From the NCBI GenBank assembly GCA_005883575.1, contig VBFH01000072.1, forward strand, positions 1-34,078: a DNA stretch of 34,078 bases. Reading direction: 5' to 3'. Position numbers and translations under genes: made by a program. The stretch comes from Chloroflexota bacterium. GTDB taxonomy: Bacteria > Chloroflexota > Dormibacteria > Dormibacterales > Dormibacteraceae. Positions 14,168 through 21,596 of this stretch are shown one piece after another; the first letter of the stretch is position 1, and every line of letters begins with the position of its first letter. A model generated the notes under the pieces. That model was not told where the DNA came from and did no database searches. It saw only the letters and a program-made list of their open reading frames with translations.

Positions 14168-15337
14168 TCAGGTCATGGCCGTCACGCGACGGCGGAAAAG
14201 GTTGACGTAGCTGACGCCGACAAAAGTCACGAGGATCAGCAGCATGTAGGCGACCGCGGCCGAACCGCCGATGTCGAGGGCGCGCCAGATCGTGTAGGCG
14301 TGGAGCGTGAGCGACTCGGTCGCCGTGCCGGGACCACCGTTGGTCAGGACGTTCGGAAGGTCGACGATCTTAAAGCCTTCGATCAGCCGGATCAGGACCA
14401 CAGTCGAGGTCGCCGGCAGGATCAGCGGGAATGTGATCCTCCAGAACACCTGCAGGCGGTTGGCGCCGTCCACGACCGCCGCTTCGACTAGCTCGTGGGG
14501 CAGCGTCTCGATCGAGGCCAGTAAGACGATGAAGATGAATGGCGTCCACTGCCAGACGTCACCGATCATCACCGCCAGCCGCGCGGTCCACGCGTTGGTC
14601 ACCCACGACACGTCGGTCAGGCCGAAGTGGGCCCAAATCGGGTACAGGGGCCCTTTGTCCGTGTCGGTGAGCATCCGAAAGAGGTAGGCGACCCCAACCG
14701 GCGTGATCATCATCGGCAGCAGGAAGACCACGCGGAAGAACCGCCGCCCTGGTAGGTGCTGGACGACCAGCAGCGCAAGACCCAGTCCGATCAGGTACTG
14801 GACCGTCACGTCGACGGCGACGTAGACGATCGTCACGACCAGCGTCCCCGGGCGTCCGCTGGTGAGCACAGTGTTGACCACAAGCCAAAGCAACACGCCC
14901 GTGACCACAGCACCAAAGACGCGGCCGGCCAGCCCCGCGGCGGTCCGATCCGCGGAGCGGGCATATCTGTAGAGGAGGAAGACGAGGAGCGCACACCCCG
15001 CGCCCAGGACCAGGGTGCTCCACACGGTGGCCGGGCCCACGAGGCCGAGGAAATGCTCGTGATCGATGCCCACCAAGAGCTTGGCGTAGTTGCCGAGGCC
15101 GACGAACTTGAGCTCGACGCCGCCCTCGGAGAAGCTCAGGCGCGAGAGCGAGACGTAGAGGGACGCCAGCAGCGGGAAGATCGAAAACCCGAGGATGACC
15201 ACGACCGCGGGCAGGATGAACACAGACCCGGCCACACGATCGAGCCTGGCGGCGACAGGCCGCCAGCTCGAGGCCGCCAGGCGAAAGCCGTGCGGTGACA
15301 CGTAGCCGCTCACTTTAGTGAGGTCCTCTTCTTCCAC
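14168..15337 (-). CDS. Carbohydrate ABC transporter permease (MalF/UgpA type), pair 1
   Basis: The 389-residue membrane protein is the first permease of the importer. The EAA loop is HELVEAAVVDGANRLQVFWRI, and NVLTNGGPGTATESLTLHAY near the C-terminus is diagnostic for CUT1 permeases. Like its partner it is longer than usual. Between the first periplasmic loop and the LVVTIVYVAVDVTVQYLIG helix there is an insert of about 60 residues with two hydrophobic segments (VWSTLVLGAGCALLVFLLYR and FGAVVTGVLLWLVVNTVL). The start is GTG 15337; a GTG eight codons later is possible. The 51-nt gap from the binding-protein gene contains a strong hairpin. Confidence 0.92.
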   Translation of the reverse strand: MEEEDLTKVSGYVSPHGFRLAASSWRPVAARLDRVAGSVFILPAVVVILGFSIFPLLASLYVSLSRLSFSEGGVELKFVGLGNYAKLLVGIDHEHFLGLVGPATVWSTLVLGAGCALLVFLLYRYARSADRTAAGLAGRVFGAVVTGVLLWLVVNTVLTSGRPGTLVVTIVYVAVDVTVQYLIGLGLALLVVQHLPGRRFFRVVFLLPMMITPVGVAYLFRMLTDTDKGPLYPIWAHFGLTDVSWVTNAWTARLAVMIGDVWQWTPFIFIVLLASIETLPHELVEAAVVDGANRLQVFWRITFPLILPATSTVVLIRLIEGFKIVDLPNVLTNGGPGTATESLTLHAYTIWRALDIGGSAAVAYMLLILVTFVGVSYVNLFRRRVTAMT

Positions 15338-15355
15338 TGATGACCCTGAGAGGGA

Positions 15356-15380
15356 GCGGCGAGGCGCTTTGCCTCGCCGC
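15356..15380 (-). other. Intercistronic hairpin after the binding-protein gene
   Basis: GCGGCGAGGC and GCCTCGCCGC form a perfect 10-bp stem with a 5-nt loop, 8 nt after the binding-protein stop and 18 nt before the permease start. There is no U-run, so it is not a standard terminator. It probably protects the upstream message from 3' decay, raising the ratio of binding protein to permease. Confidence 0.65.
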
Positions 15381-15388
15381 GCTGCTTC

Positions 15389-16882
15389 CTACTTCGTGAC
15401 GCTCAGGCTCGCCTTATAGGCGTCGAGCTGCGATTGGCGCCCGATCTCGTCTGTCTTCGCGTTCCATTGGGTTGTGATTCGGGTCATGGTCTGACTGACC
15501 GAACCGTTGCCGGCAAGGAAGTCGGCGAGCGCCGTGTCGAGTGCCGTCTGCTGGTAGTAGGCGGTTTGCGGGATGCGCAGGTCGAGGACCATGTTCGGGC
15601 TCTGCAGGCTGGCCTGGATCGCGCCCAGGTAGTCCTTCGCCGCCTGCTCGCTCATGCCGGCCTTCGTCCAGGTATCGAGGTTGTTGAAGTGCGAGGTCCG
15701 ATACGGGTTGAACCCCGTCTTGCCGATGGTCACGTCGACGCTGGACTGCGCCGGCGCGGACATGTAGGAGAGGAAGGCGAAAGCTGCATCCTTGACCTTC
15801 GATGACGATGCCTTGTTGATCGCGCCGGACCAGCCGCCGAAGGCCGCGAAAGGCGCGTGGTTCACACCGTTGGTCGCGTAGGGACAAAGCGTGGCGTTGC
15901 AGTCGGCCAGCTGGCCGGTCGAGCGATCCAGCACCTGCTTCGAGCCGGGCAGGATCACCGCGCCCACCTTGTCCGCGACCTTCGACTGGGTCTTGTCGAT
16001 CGCGAGCGTGCCGATGTCGCCCCAGTCCAGGGAGAGCGCGCACCGGCCGCCGACGAACAGTCCGCGGGAGTCACCGACGTCGTTGTTCAGCTGGTCGGGC
16101 GGGCCGATCTTGGAAAGCTGCTTGTAGACATCGAGGGCCGCGGCGGCGGCCGGGTTGTTCGTGAGGGGCTGCATGTTGTCGATATTGAAGAAAGCGCCCT
16201 GCTTGGTCCCCTGGCTCTGCAGGTATGCCGCCGCGACTGAGATCCAGGCCCAGTACGACTGCGCGCTGCGCTTCATCGCCAGGCACGAGCCGTAATCTGC
16301 CTTGCCGTCACCGTTCAGGTCTTTGCCCTGAAAATGCTTGGCGATGGCGATGTAGTCCTGCCAAGTCACAGGGGGCTGGAGTCCGTCCTTCTGGAGCAGG
16401 TCCTTGCGGTAGTAGACCATCTGGAAGTCGCCGTCGAGAGGGATCGTGTAGACGCGGCCCTTGAAGGTCGCACTGAAATCGCGGAAGAAGGGCGCGATGT
16501 CGTTCCACTGCAGCGTCGAGTCGTTCTGGACGCGGTCAGTGAGGTCCTCGAGGTAGCCGGGCGGCACGTAGTCGCCCATCCACTGCGGGTCGAATACCGT
16601 GGCGTCGTAGGAGTTCGTCTTGGTCGCGAAGTCGGTAAGGACCTTCTGGTAGAGGTCCGAGAACGGCACCGTGATCACCTGGACCTTGGCGCCGGTGGCT
16701 TTCTCGAAGTCGGGAGCTCGGCGCTGCAGAGGTTCGGCGATCTGGGGACCGGTGAAGGTGACGACACGGACCGTGACCCCACTGAACTTATTGCCCGTGG
16801 AGGTGGTCGAACCGTTCGAGCATGACGCGATCACCGCGGCTCCCACCACCAGGACCAGGGCTTTCGCCAGGAGTCGGCTCAT
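15389..16882 (-). CDS. Sugar ABC transporter substrate-binding lipoprotein
   Basis: A 497-residue family-1 solute-binding protein. The N-terminus MSRLLAKALVLVVGAAVIASC is a lipoprotein signal with Cys21 as the anchor residue. VRVVTFTGPQIAEPLQRRAPDFEKATGAKVQVITVPF is the usual first lobe. GVNHAPFAAFGGWSGAINKAS and AFAFLSYMSAPAQS belong to the hinge and second lobe of CUT1 proteins. It is the only binding protein in the window, although two permease pairs are present. Start ATG 16882 follows a GAGGGGAAAAG Shine-Dalgarno region. Expression is expected from the promoter at 16958-16986, which is overlaid by the candidate GntR operator. The proposed ligand is L-fucose, by context only. Confidence 0.93.
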   Translation of the reverse strand: MSRLLAKALVLVVGAAVIASCSNGSTTSTGNKFSGVTVRVVTFTGPQIAEPLQRRAPDFEKATGAKVQVITVPFSDLYQKVLTDFATKTNSYDATVFDPQWMGDYVPPGYLEDLTDRVQNDSTLQWNDIAPFFRDFSATFKGRVYTIPLDGDFQMVYYRKDLLQKDGLQPPVTWQDYIAIAKHFQGKDLNGDGKADYGSCLAMKRSAQSYWAWISVAAAYLQSQGTKQGAFFNIDNMQPLTNNPAAAAALDVYKQLSKIGPPDQLNNDVGDSRGLFVGGRCALSLDWGDIGTLAIDKTQSKVADKVGAVILPGSKQVLDRSTGQLADCNATLCPYATNGVNHAPFAAFGGWSGAINKASSSKVKDAAFAFLSYMSAPAQSSVDVTIGKTGFNPYRTSHFNNLDTWTKAGMSEQAAKDYLGAIQASLQSPNMVLDLRIPQTAYYQQTALDTALADFLAGNGSVSQTMTRITTQWNAKTDEIGRQSQLDAYKASLSVTK

Positions 16883-16957
16883 TTGCTTCTTTTCCCCTCT
16901 CTCAAATCCGAGTAAGCCGGTGGCATCGGCCGGAAGCCGGCGGCCATGAATATGGGA

Positions 16958-16986
16958 TGTTTAGCCGCTTATGGCCGGTTTGTCAA
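16958..16986 (-). promoter_or_regulatory. Promoter of the binding-protein operon
   Basis: On the minus strand TTGACA (16986-16981), a 17-bp spacer and a weaker TAAACA (16963-16958), predicting a start near 16951 and a leader of about 70 nt. The -35 lies inside the 17-bp motif shared with the SDR promoter. Confidence 0.55.
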
Positions 16987-16994
16987 GCCTCCAA
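16978..16994. promoter_or_regulatory. Candidate GntR operator, copy 1
   Basis: GTTTGTCAAGCCTCCAA matches the copy at 19544-19560 at all 14 fixed positions of GTTTGTCAANNNTCCAA. It covers the -35 hexamer of the binding-protein operon, a position suited to repression. Confidence 0.6.
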
Positions 16995-17013
16995 TTGGCA
17001 GTTTGGCTCGAAG

Positions 17014-17850
17014 TCATCCGATGTCTCCTCCCGCCGGCGCCTGGAGCGTGAAGCGCTCCAGCACGCGGTGGAAGAGCGCCACCAGTACCGCCAGGGGCAC
17101 GAGCGACACCATCAGCGCCGCCGCGGCGGTCGGCCACTCGAGCTCACGCTCGAAGGTGAAAAAGTCGCTCATCGCCACCGGCACCGTCTTGACCTCGCCC
17201 GAGGTCAGCACCAGCGGCACCAGGAGCATGTTCCAGTCGAGGACGAATACGACGATCGCGGTCGCGGCCACACTCGGAGCGATGAGCGGGAGCACAACTC
17301 TTGCGAGTACGCGCAGCAGCCCGGCACCGTCCAGGACCGCTGCTTCCTCCCATTCGGTTGGAAGCTGGACGATCGCCCCATGGAGGACGAAGACCGCGAG
17401 CGGCGCCGTCACCGCCGCCTCCGCCAGGACGATGGTGGCGAACGAGTCGAGAAGGTGCAGTCGCCGGATCAGATCGCTGAGCGGGAGAACGTAGGCCATG
17501 GCGGGTAGGCTGGCGAGAACCAGAAAGACCTGCGTCAGTGATCGATCACCGGGCAGGCGCGCCCTCGCAAGGCCGAAAGCGGCGAGGAAGGAGACCGTGA
17601 CTGTTATAAGAGCCGCGCCGAGTGCCGATGTGGTGCTCGTCGCGAGCTCCTGCCAGAATGCCGGCTCGGCGCCGCCAATCTCGGAGAAGTGCTGGAGCGT
17701 CGCAGGTCCGGTCCACGATGGCGGGCGCGAGTTGTTGTCGGGCAGGACGCCCAGGGATGCGAGGCCGGTCCAGAGGAGCGGCACGAGAAACGCCGCCGTG
17801 ATCGCGGACAGAAGCAGAATGCGCACCGCTGTGTCACGCCTGCGGCTCAC
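17014..17850 (-). CDS. Carbohydrate ABC transporter permease (MalG type), pair 2
   Basis: A 278-residue CUT1 permease of normal length with six hydrophobic segments. The EAA loop reads EWEEAAVLDGAGLLRVLARV, followed by VLPLIAPSVAATAIVVFVLDWN. Unlike the pair-1 proteins it has no inserted helices, so it is not a recent duplicate of them. ATG 17850 overlaps the end of its partner gene by 4 nt, showing translational coupling. No terminator is visible before the binding-protein promoter, so some transcription may run on into that operon. Substrate is unknown but plausibly the same sugar or a related glycoside. Confidence 0.92.
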   Translation of the reverse strand: MSRRRDTAVRILLLSAITAAFLVPLLWTGLASLGVLPDNNSRPPSWTGPATLQHFSEIGGAEPAFWQELATSTTSALGAALITVTVSFLAAFGLARARLPGDRSLTQVFLVLASLPAMAYVLPLSDLIRRLHLLDSFATIVLAEAAVTAPLAVFVLHGAIVQLPTEWEEAAVLDGAGLLRVLARVVLPLIAPSVAATAIVVFVLDWNMLLVPLVLTSGEVKTVPVAMSDFFTFERELEWPTAAAALMVSLVPLAVLVALFHRVLERFTLQAPAGGDIG

Positions 17851-18716
17851 GACGCCGAGCGCCGCGTGGAAAGCCGGAGGTAGACCGCCCCTACCCCGAT
17901 GACGCCCGCGGCGATGAGCCAGGCTGACGCCGCGCCGATCGGCCAGTCATTGGTCTCGAAAGCGCGCTCATAGCTGTAGAGGGCGGGCGTCAACGTCGCC
18001 GTCCCTGGACCGCCTCCGGTCAAGATCAGGATCGTGTCGAAGGCGCCAAGCGAGAGGCCGGTGAGGAGCATCCCGACAGTCAGCAGCAAGGGCTTCGCGG
18101 CCGGGAGTGCGACCCTGGTGATCCGCCCAAACGTGGAGGCGCCGGCCAATGTCGCCTGCTCCCATCGTTCCTCGGGGACGGCCGCCAGGCCCGGAACCAG
18201 AAGAAAGGTCACGAAGGGCGCCACTCGCCAGACCTCCACGGCGATAAGCGTCGGCAGGGCCAGCCTCAGATCGCCAATGGGTGACGCCGCCTGATTGCCG
18301 CCGAACCAGCCGAAGACGAAATCGATCACGCCGGTTGCGCTGCCGAACAAGAAGTGCCACATCACTCCGCTCGCGATCGGACTCACCAGCCAGGGCAGGA
18401 GCATGAGCGCTCGCCACCAGGACCGGCCCCGGAAAGGTGGCCGAAGCAGGTAAGCGATGCCGAAACCAATCGCCAGTTCCAACGGGACAGCGATGACCGT
18501 GAAGAGCACAACGTTTCTCACCGCTTCACCGAACTCCGGATCGTGAATCACGGCGCTGTAGTTCGCCCAGCCGGCGAACTTGAAGGTCGTCGTCAAAGGC
18601 GAGTAGGTCGTCAGCGTCGCGCCCAGCCCGAGCAGTGCCGGCACGACCAGCCAACCGCCGAGGAGGATCGCCAGGGGCGCAAAGAGGAAAAGCTGATCGC
18701 ATCGCGTCAGCTTCAT
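17847..18716 (-). CDS. Carbohydrate ABC transporter permease (MalF/UgpA type), pair 2
   Basis: A 289-residue CUT1 permease. The first helix (LFLFAPLAILLGGWLVVPALL), the ALMLLPWLVSPIASGVMWHFLF helix pair and the LILTGGGPGTATLTPALYSY segment are family hallmarks. Its EAA loop is EERWEQATLAGASTFGRITRV, where the usual second-position acidic/alanine pair is altered, though the conserved glycine is kept. It lies 21 nt downstream of the SDR gene and overlaps the next permease by 4 nt, forming an SDR-permease-permease operon. No binding protein or ATPase accompanies it. Confidence 0.92.
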   Translation of the reverse strand: MKLTRCDQLFLFAPLAILLGGWLVVPALLGLGATLTTYSPLTTTFKFAGWANYSAVIHDPEFGEAVRNVVLFTVIAVPLELAIGFGIAYLLRPPFRGRSWWRALMLLPWLVSPIASGVMWHFLFGSATGVIDFVFGWFGGNQAASPIGDLRLALPTLIAVEVWRVAPFVTFLLVPGLAAVPEERWEQATLAGASTFGRITRVALPAAKPLLLTVGMLLTGLSLGAFDTILILTGGGPGTATLTPALYSYERAFETNDWPIGAASAWLIAAGVIGVGAVYLRLSTRRSAS

Positions 18717-18737
18717 CTCTTCACCGCTTCGGCCGGC

Positions 18738-19517
18738 TTACCTCGCGCCCGTCACCCCACCGTCGATGATCAAGCCGGATGCCATCATGAATTTCGACTC
18801 GTCCGAGGCGAGGAAGAGCGCCGCCCCGGCCACGTCCTCGGGGCGCCCGAGCTCGTTGCTCAGCTGGCGCTTGCGAATCGCCGCCATCCCCTCCTGAGGA
18901 TCGCTGTATGACTCCTCAAGGTACCGCTCGACGAACGGCGTCAGGATGGTTCCTGGGAGCAAGGCGTTGACTCGCACTCCATGTTGGGCGAGGTCGACCT
19001 GCATCGATCTGGTCATCGCCAGCACGGCGCCTTTCGAGGCGGCGTACGAAACGCGGCGCGCAAGACCAACGTCTGCAATGCACGAAGACATGTTGATGAT
19101 GCATCCCGACTGCTGCTTGATCATGTGCGGCACGACGGCGCGGCTCATCAGATAGACGCCGCGCACATTGACCCTCATCACCCGGTCGAAGAGATCAGGC
19201 TCCGTCTCCAGGACATCCCCGACGCCTGCGATGCCGGCGTTGTTGAAGAGGACGTCGATGCGGCCGAACCGCCGTGCGACCCGCTCCGCCAGGAGGACGG
19301 TCTGTGCCTGGTCGGTCACGTCGACCTCCTCGGCAACGGACTCGCCGCCGGCCATCGTTACCTCTTCCACGGTCGCGCGGGCCGCCTCGAGGTTGACGTC
19401 TGCCACCACGACCTGCGCACCCTCCCGTGCAAAAAGGCGTGCGCTTGCCTGGCCGATTCCGGAGCCGGCGCCGGTGATCAGGCAGACCTTGTCAGCGAGT
19501 CGGCTTCCCATCGCCAT
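18738..19517 (-). CDS. SDR oxidoreductase, probable 2-keto-3-deoxy-L-fuconate dehydrogenase
   Basis: A 259-residue classical SDR with GAGSGIG (16-22), NNAG (92-95), the catalytic serine in INMSSCIAD (144/145) and YAASK (Tyr158, Lys162), ending in LIIDGGVTGAR. The family oxidises or reduces hydroxyl groups with NAD(P). Next to FucD, a mutarotase, an aldo/keto reductase and a lactonase, the missing step is NAD-dependent oxidation of 2-keto-3-deoxy-L-fuconate at C4, the role of an SDR in the Xanthomonas route; this assignment is by context. An alternative is the first sugar dehydrogenase. Transcription should start at or near ATG 19517; an ATG two codons later (19511) is equally possible. Confidence 0.82.
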   Translation of the reverse strand: MAMGSRLADKVCLITGAGSGIGQASARLFAREGAQVVVADVNLEAARATVEEVTMAGGESVAEEVDVTDQAQTVLLAERVARRFGRIDVLFNNAGIAGVGDVLETEPDLFDRVMRVNVRGVYLMSRAVVPHMIKQQSGCIINMSSCIADVGLARRVSYAASKGAVLAMTRSMQVDLAQHGVRVNALLPGTILTPFVERYLEESYSDPQEGMAAIRKRQLSNELGRPEDVAGAALFLASDESKFMMASGLIIDGGVTGAR

Positions 19518-19522
19518 GCTTA

Positions 19523-19552
19523 GCTATATGCTGAAGCTCCGATGTTTGTCAA
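19523..19552 (-). promoter_or_regulatory. Promoter of the SDR-permease operon
   Basis: On the minus strand TTGACA (19552-19547), an 18-bp spacer and TATAGC (19528-19523). The predicted start falls within 1-2 nt of ATG 19517, so the message has little or no leader. Confidence 0.55.
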
Positions 19553-19560
19553 CTGTCCAA
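19544..19560. promoter_or_regulatory. Candidate GntR operator, copy 2
   Basis: GTTTGTCAACTGTCCAA lies in the gap between the SDR and GntR genes and overlaps the SDR -35. It shares GTTTGTCAANNNTCCAA with 16978-16994. Its place beside the regulator gene would also allow autoregulation. Confidence 0.6.
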
Positions 19561-19594
19561 GATCGTCGAGCCCGGGTGGAGCTTGACTGAAGGC

Positions 19595-20344
19595 GTGAAC
19601 GTCCGATCTCTTGCCGGCGCCACTACGGGGCGCGGCCGTAAGCCTGGCCGCGCTCCGCGCGTGACCGAGGGCGCGATCGACAAGATGCGGGAGAGGATCG
19701 TCTCTGGCGCCTGGGGTCCGGGGGACCGGCTGCCCAGGGAGAGCGAGCTGGCGGCCGAGCTGGGGCTGTCTCGCAACTCCCTGCGCGAGGCGGTGCGAGC
19801 GCTCTCCCAGCTGCGCGTGCTGGAGGTTCGACAGGGCGATGGCACTTACGTGAGCAGCCTGGAACCCGACCTTCTGCTGGAGAGCACAGGATTCATCAGC
19901 CACCTGCTGCTGGGCGAGACCGAGATCGAGCTTTACGAGGTGCGGCGCATCCTCGAGGCTGCAGCCGCCACGCTCGCAGCCGGCCGAATCGATGCGCAAG
20001 AGAAAACGGAGCTGGCGCTCAGCCTGGAACGCATGCGCGAGGCCAAGAACGTCGAGGAGCTCGTCGAGGCCGACGTTGCTTTTCACGCCGTTATCGCGAA
20101 GGCGGCCGGGAACGCGGTCCTCGCCTCGCTGCTTGCGAGCCTGTCGACGAGGACAATGCGGATCCGCCTATGGCATGGCCGTGCCGCCGACGATGCCCTG
20201 GACGAAACTCGGGCTGAGCATCGGCGCATCTACGAGGCGATCGTCGCCGGCGACCCCGAGCTTGCGCGGGCCGCGGCGACGGCGCACATCGCAAGCGGCG
20301 AGCGATGGCTTCGCGGTCAGCTCGCGGTCGGCAATTCGGCGTGA
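19595..20344 (+). CDS. GntR family transcriptional regulator (FadR/FCD type)
   Basis: A 249-residue regulator, counting from GTG 19595 (a TTG four codons earlier is the other option). Residues about 22-88 form the GntR winged helix: IDKMRERIVSGAWGPGDRLP, the recognition region ESELAAELGLSRNSLREAVR, and the wing LEVRQGDGTYV. Residues about 95-240 are an all-helical FCD effector domain. Its metal site is recognisable as DVAFH, then EHRRIYEA and ATAHI late in the domain. FCD-type GntR proteins usually sense sugar acids or their keto-derivatives and repress catabolic genes. Its location between the transport operons and the enzyme genes, plus a shared 17-bp motif at both minus-strand promoters, makes it the likely local repressor. 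It is the first gene of a tightly coupled five-gene plus-strand operon. Confidence 0.92.
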   Translation: MNVRSLAGATTGRGRKPGRAPRVTEGAIDKMRERIVSGAWGPGDRLPRESELAAELGLSRNSLREAVRALSQLRVLEVRQGDGTYVSSLEPDLLLESTGFISHLLLGETEIELYEVRRILEAAAATLAAGRIDAQEKTELALSLERMREAKNVEELVEADVAFHAVIAKAAGNAVLASLLASLSTRTMRIRLWHGRAADDALDETRAEHRRIYEAIVAGDPELARAAATAHIASGERWLRGQLAVGNSA

Positions 20345-20652
20345 TGCAGGTCGGACTTCACACCCGGCTCAAGCCCGGCGCCGAGGAACGCTACGAGGAG
20401 TACCACCGCGCGGTGTGGCCCGAGGTCCTGCAGGCGATCCGGCGCTCCGGCATCTCCACGTATGTGATCTTTCGCGACGGGCTCGATCTGTTCCACTTCA
20501 TCGAGTGCGACGACTATGACCGCGCGATCGCTGAATTGGCGCAGGATCCGATCAATATCAAATGGCAGGCCGAGATGGCTCCGATGATGGCGATCGCGCA
20601 CGACTTCAGCGGGAAAGGCGGCGATCGCCTTCCCATGATCTTCAAACTCTGA
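20344..20652 (+). CDS. RhaM/YiiL-like sugar mutarotase
   Basis: The 102-residue protein starts at ATG 20344, overlapping the GntR stop by one base (TGATG). It matches the L-rhamnose mutarotase fold (dimeric alpha/beta barrel): GLHTRLKPGAEERYEEYHRAVWPEV contains the catalytic-region His and Tyr, SGISTYVIFRDG and LFHFIECDDYDRA follow, and NIKWQAEMAPMM is the conserved end. The family interconverts alpha and beta anomers of 6-deoxy sugars such as L-rhamnose and L-fucose. In this operon it would supply the anomer used by the next enzyme, the aldo/keto reductase. L-fucose is preferred as substrate because of the fuconate dehydratase in the locus. Confidence 0.88.
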   Translation: MQVGLHTRLKPGAEERYEEYHRAVWPEVLQAIRRSGISTYVIFRDGLDLFHFIECDDYDRAIAELAQDPINIKWQAEMAPMMAIAHDFSGKGGDRLPMIFKL

Positions 20653-21596
20653 ACGCTGCCGAAAGGGCACCGCTAGGCAAGACGTCGCTGCGCGTCACGC
20701 GCCTCGGGCTCGGCACCGCGCCGCTCGGTGGTCTCTTCGAAGCCGTGACGGACGACGAGGCGCACAGGGTGGTCGAGGCCGCCTGGCAGGCGGGCATCCG
20801 ATTCTTCGACACGGCACCGCTCTACGGACACGGACTCGCGGAGAGACGGCTCGGCGAGGTGCTCCGGACCAAGCCACGCAACGAGTTCGTGCTGGCGACA
20901 AAGGTCGGCAGGCTCCTGCGCGCGGACGCGCCCGCCGACCCGGGCCAGTCGTACAAGGGCGTGCCGCCCGTCAATCCGGTGTTCGATTTTTCGTACGACG
21001 GTGTCATGCGGTCGGTCGAAGAAAGCCTCGCTCGATTCGGCCTCGATGGCGTCGACGTCCTCCACATCCATGATCCCGATGAGCATTTCGAAGAGGCGCT
21101 CGGTGGTGCCTATCCCGCGCTGGAACGCCTCCGAGCCGAGGGCTCGATCAAGGCGGTCGGCGCAGGGATGAACCAGGCGGAGATGCTTGCGCGATTCGCG
21201 CGCGAGGCCGACTTCGACTGCTTTCTGCTCGCGGGCCGGTACACCCTCCTCGATCACCTCGGGGCCAAAGAGCTCCTCGGTCTGTGCATCCAGCACGGGA
21301 TCGGAATCATCGCCGGCGGCGTATTCAACAGCGGCATCCTTGCCGATCCGCGCCCAGGCGCGAACTTCAACTACCAGCCCGCGCCCCCGGCGCTTGTGCG
21401 GCGCGCCGAGGAGCTGAAAGCGATATGCGAGCGCCACGGCGTCGAGCTCAAGGCGGCTGCCATCCAGTTTCCGCTGCGTCACCACGCGGTGGCGTCGGTG
21501 CTGACCGGCTGCCGATCCGTAGCCGAAGTCGAAGAGAACGTGCGCATGTTCCAGACTTCGATTCCCGACCAGTTGTGGGGAGCGCTCGGGGCATGA
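20649..21596 (+). CDS. Aldo/keto reductase, probable L-fucose (aldose) 1-dehydrogenase
   Basis: About 315 residues of AKR barrel. LGKTSLRVTRLGLGTAPLGG is the conserved first strand, and the tetrad is Asp54 and Tyr59 (FFDTAPLYGHG), Lys85 (ATKVGR) and a histidine in VLHIHDP. The overall pattern matches the D-threo-aldose/L-fucose dehydrogenase branch, which oxidises the sugar C1 to a lactone with NAD(P). Start is unsettled. The first residue that aligns with the family is a CTG at 20649 overlapping the mutarotase stop (CTGA). The nearest canonical start is ATG 20562, which would add a 29-residue charged, low-quality N-terminus and overlap the mutarotase by 91 nt. No Shine-Dalgarno is seen at 20649, so coupling is likely. 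Confidence 0.88.
   Translation: MNAAERAPLGKTSLRVTRLGLGTAPLGGLFEAVTDDEAHRVVEAAWQAGIRFFDTAPLYGHGLAERRLGEVLRTKPRNEFVLATKVGRLLRADAPADPGQSYKGVPPVNPVFDFSYDGVMRSVEESLARFGLDGVDVLHIHDPDEHFEEALGGAYPALERLRAEGSIKAVGAGMNQAEMLARFAREADFDCFLLAGRYTLLDHLGAKELLGLCIQHGIGIIAGGVFNSGILADPRPGANFNYQPAPPALVRRAEELKAICERHGVELKAAAIQFPLRHHAVASVLTGCRSVAEVEENVRMFQTSIPDQLWGALGA

Noticed and set aside
16991-16998. CCAATTGG palindrome as a stand-alone operator
   Set aside because: It is only 8 bp and is not repeated at the other promoter, whereas the overlapping 17-bp motif is.
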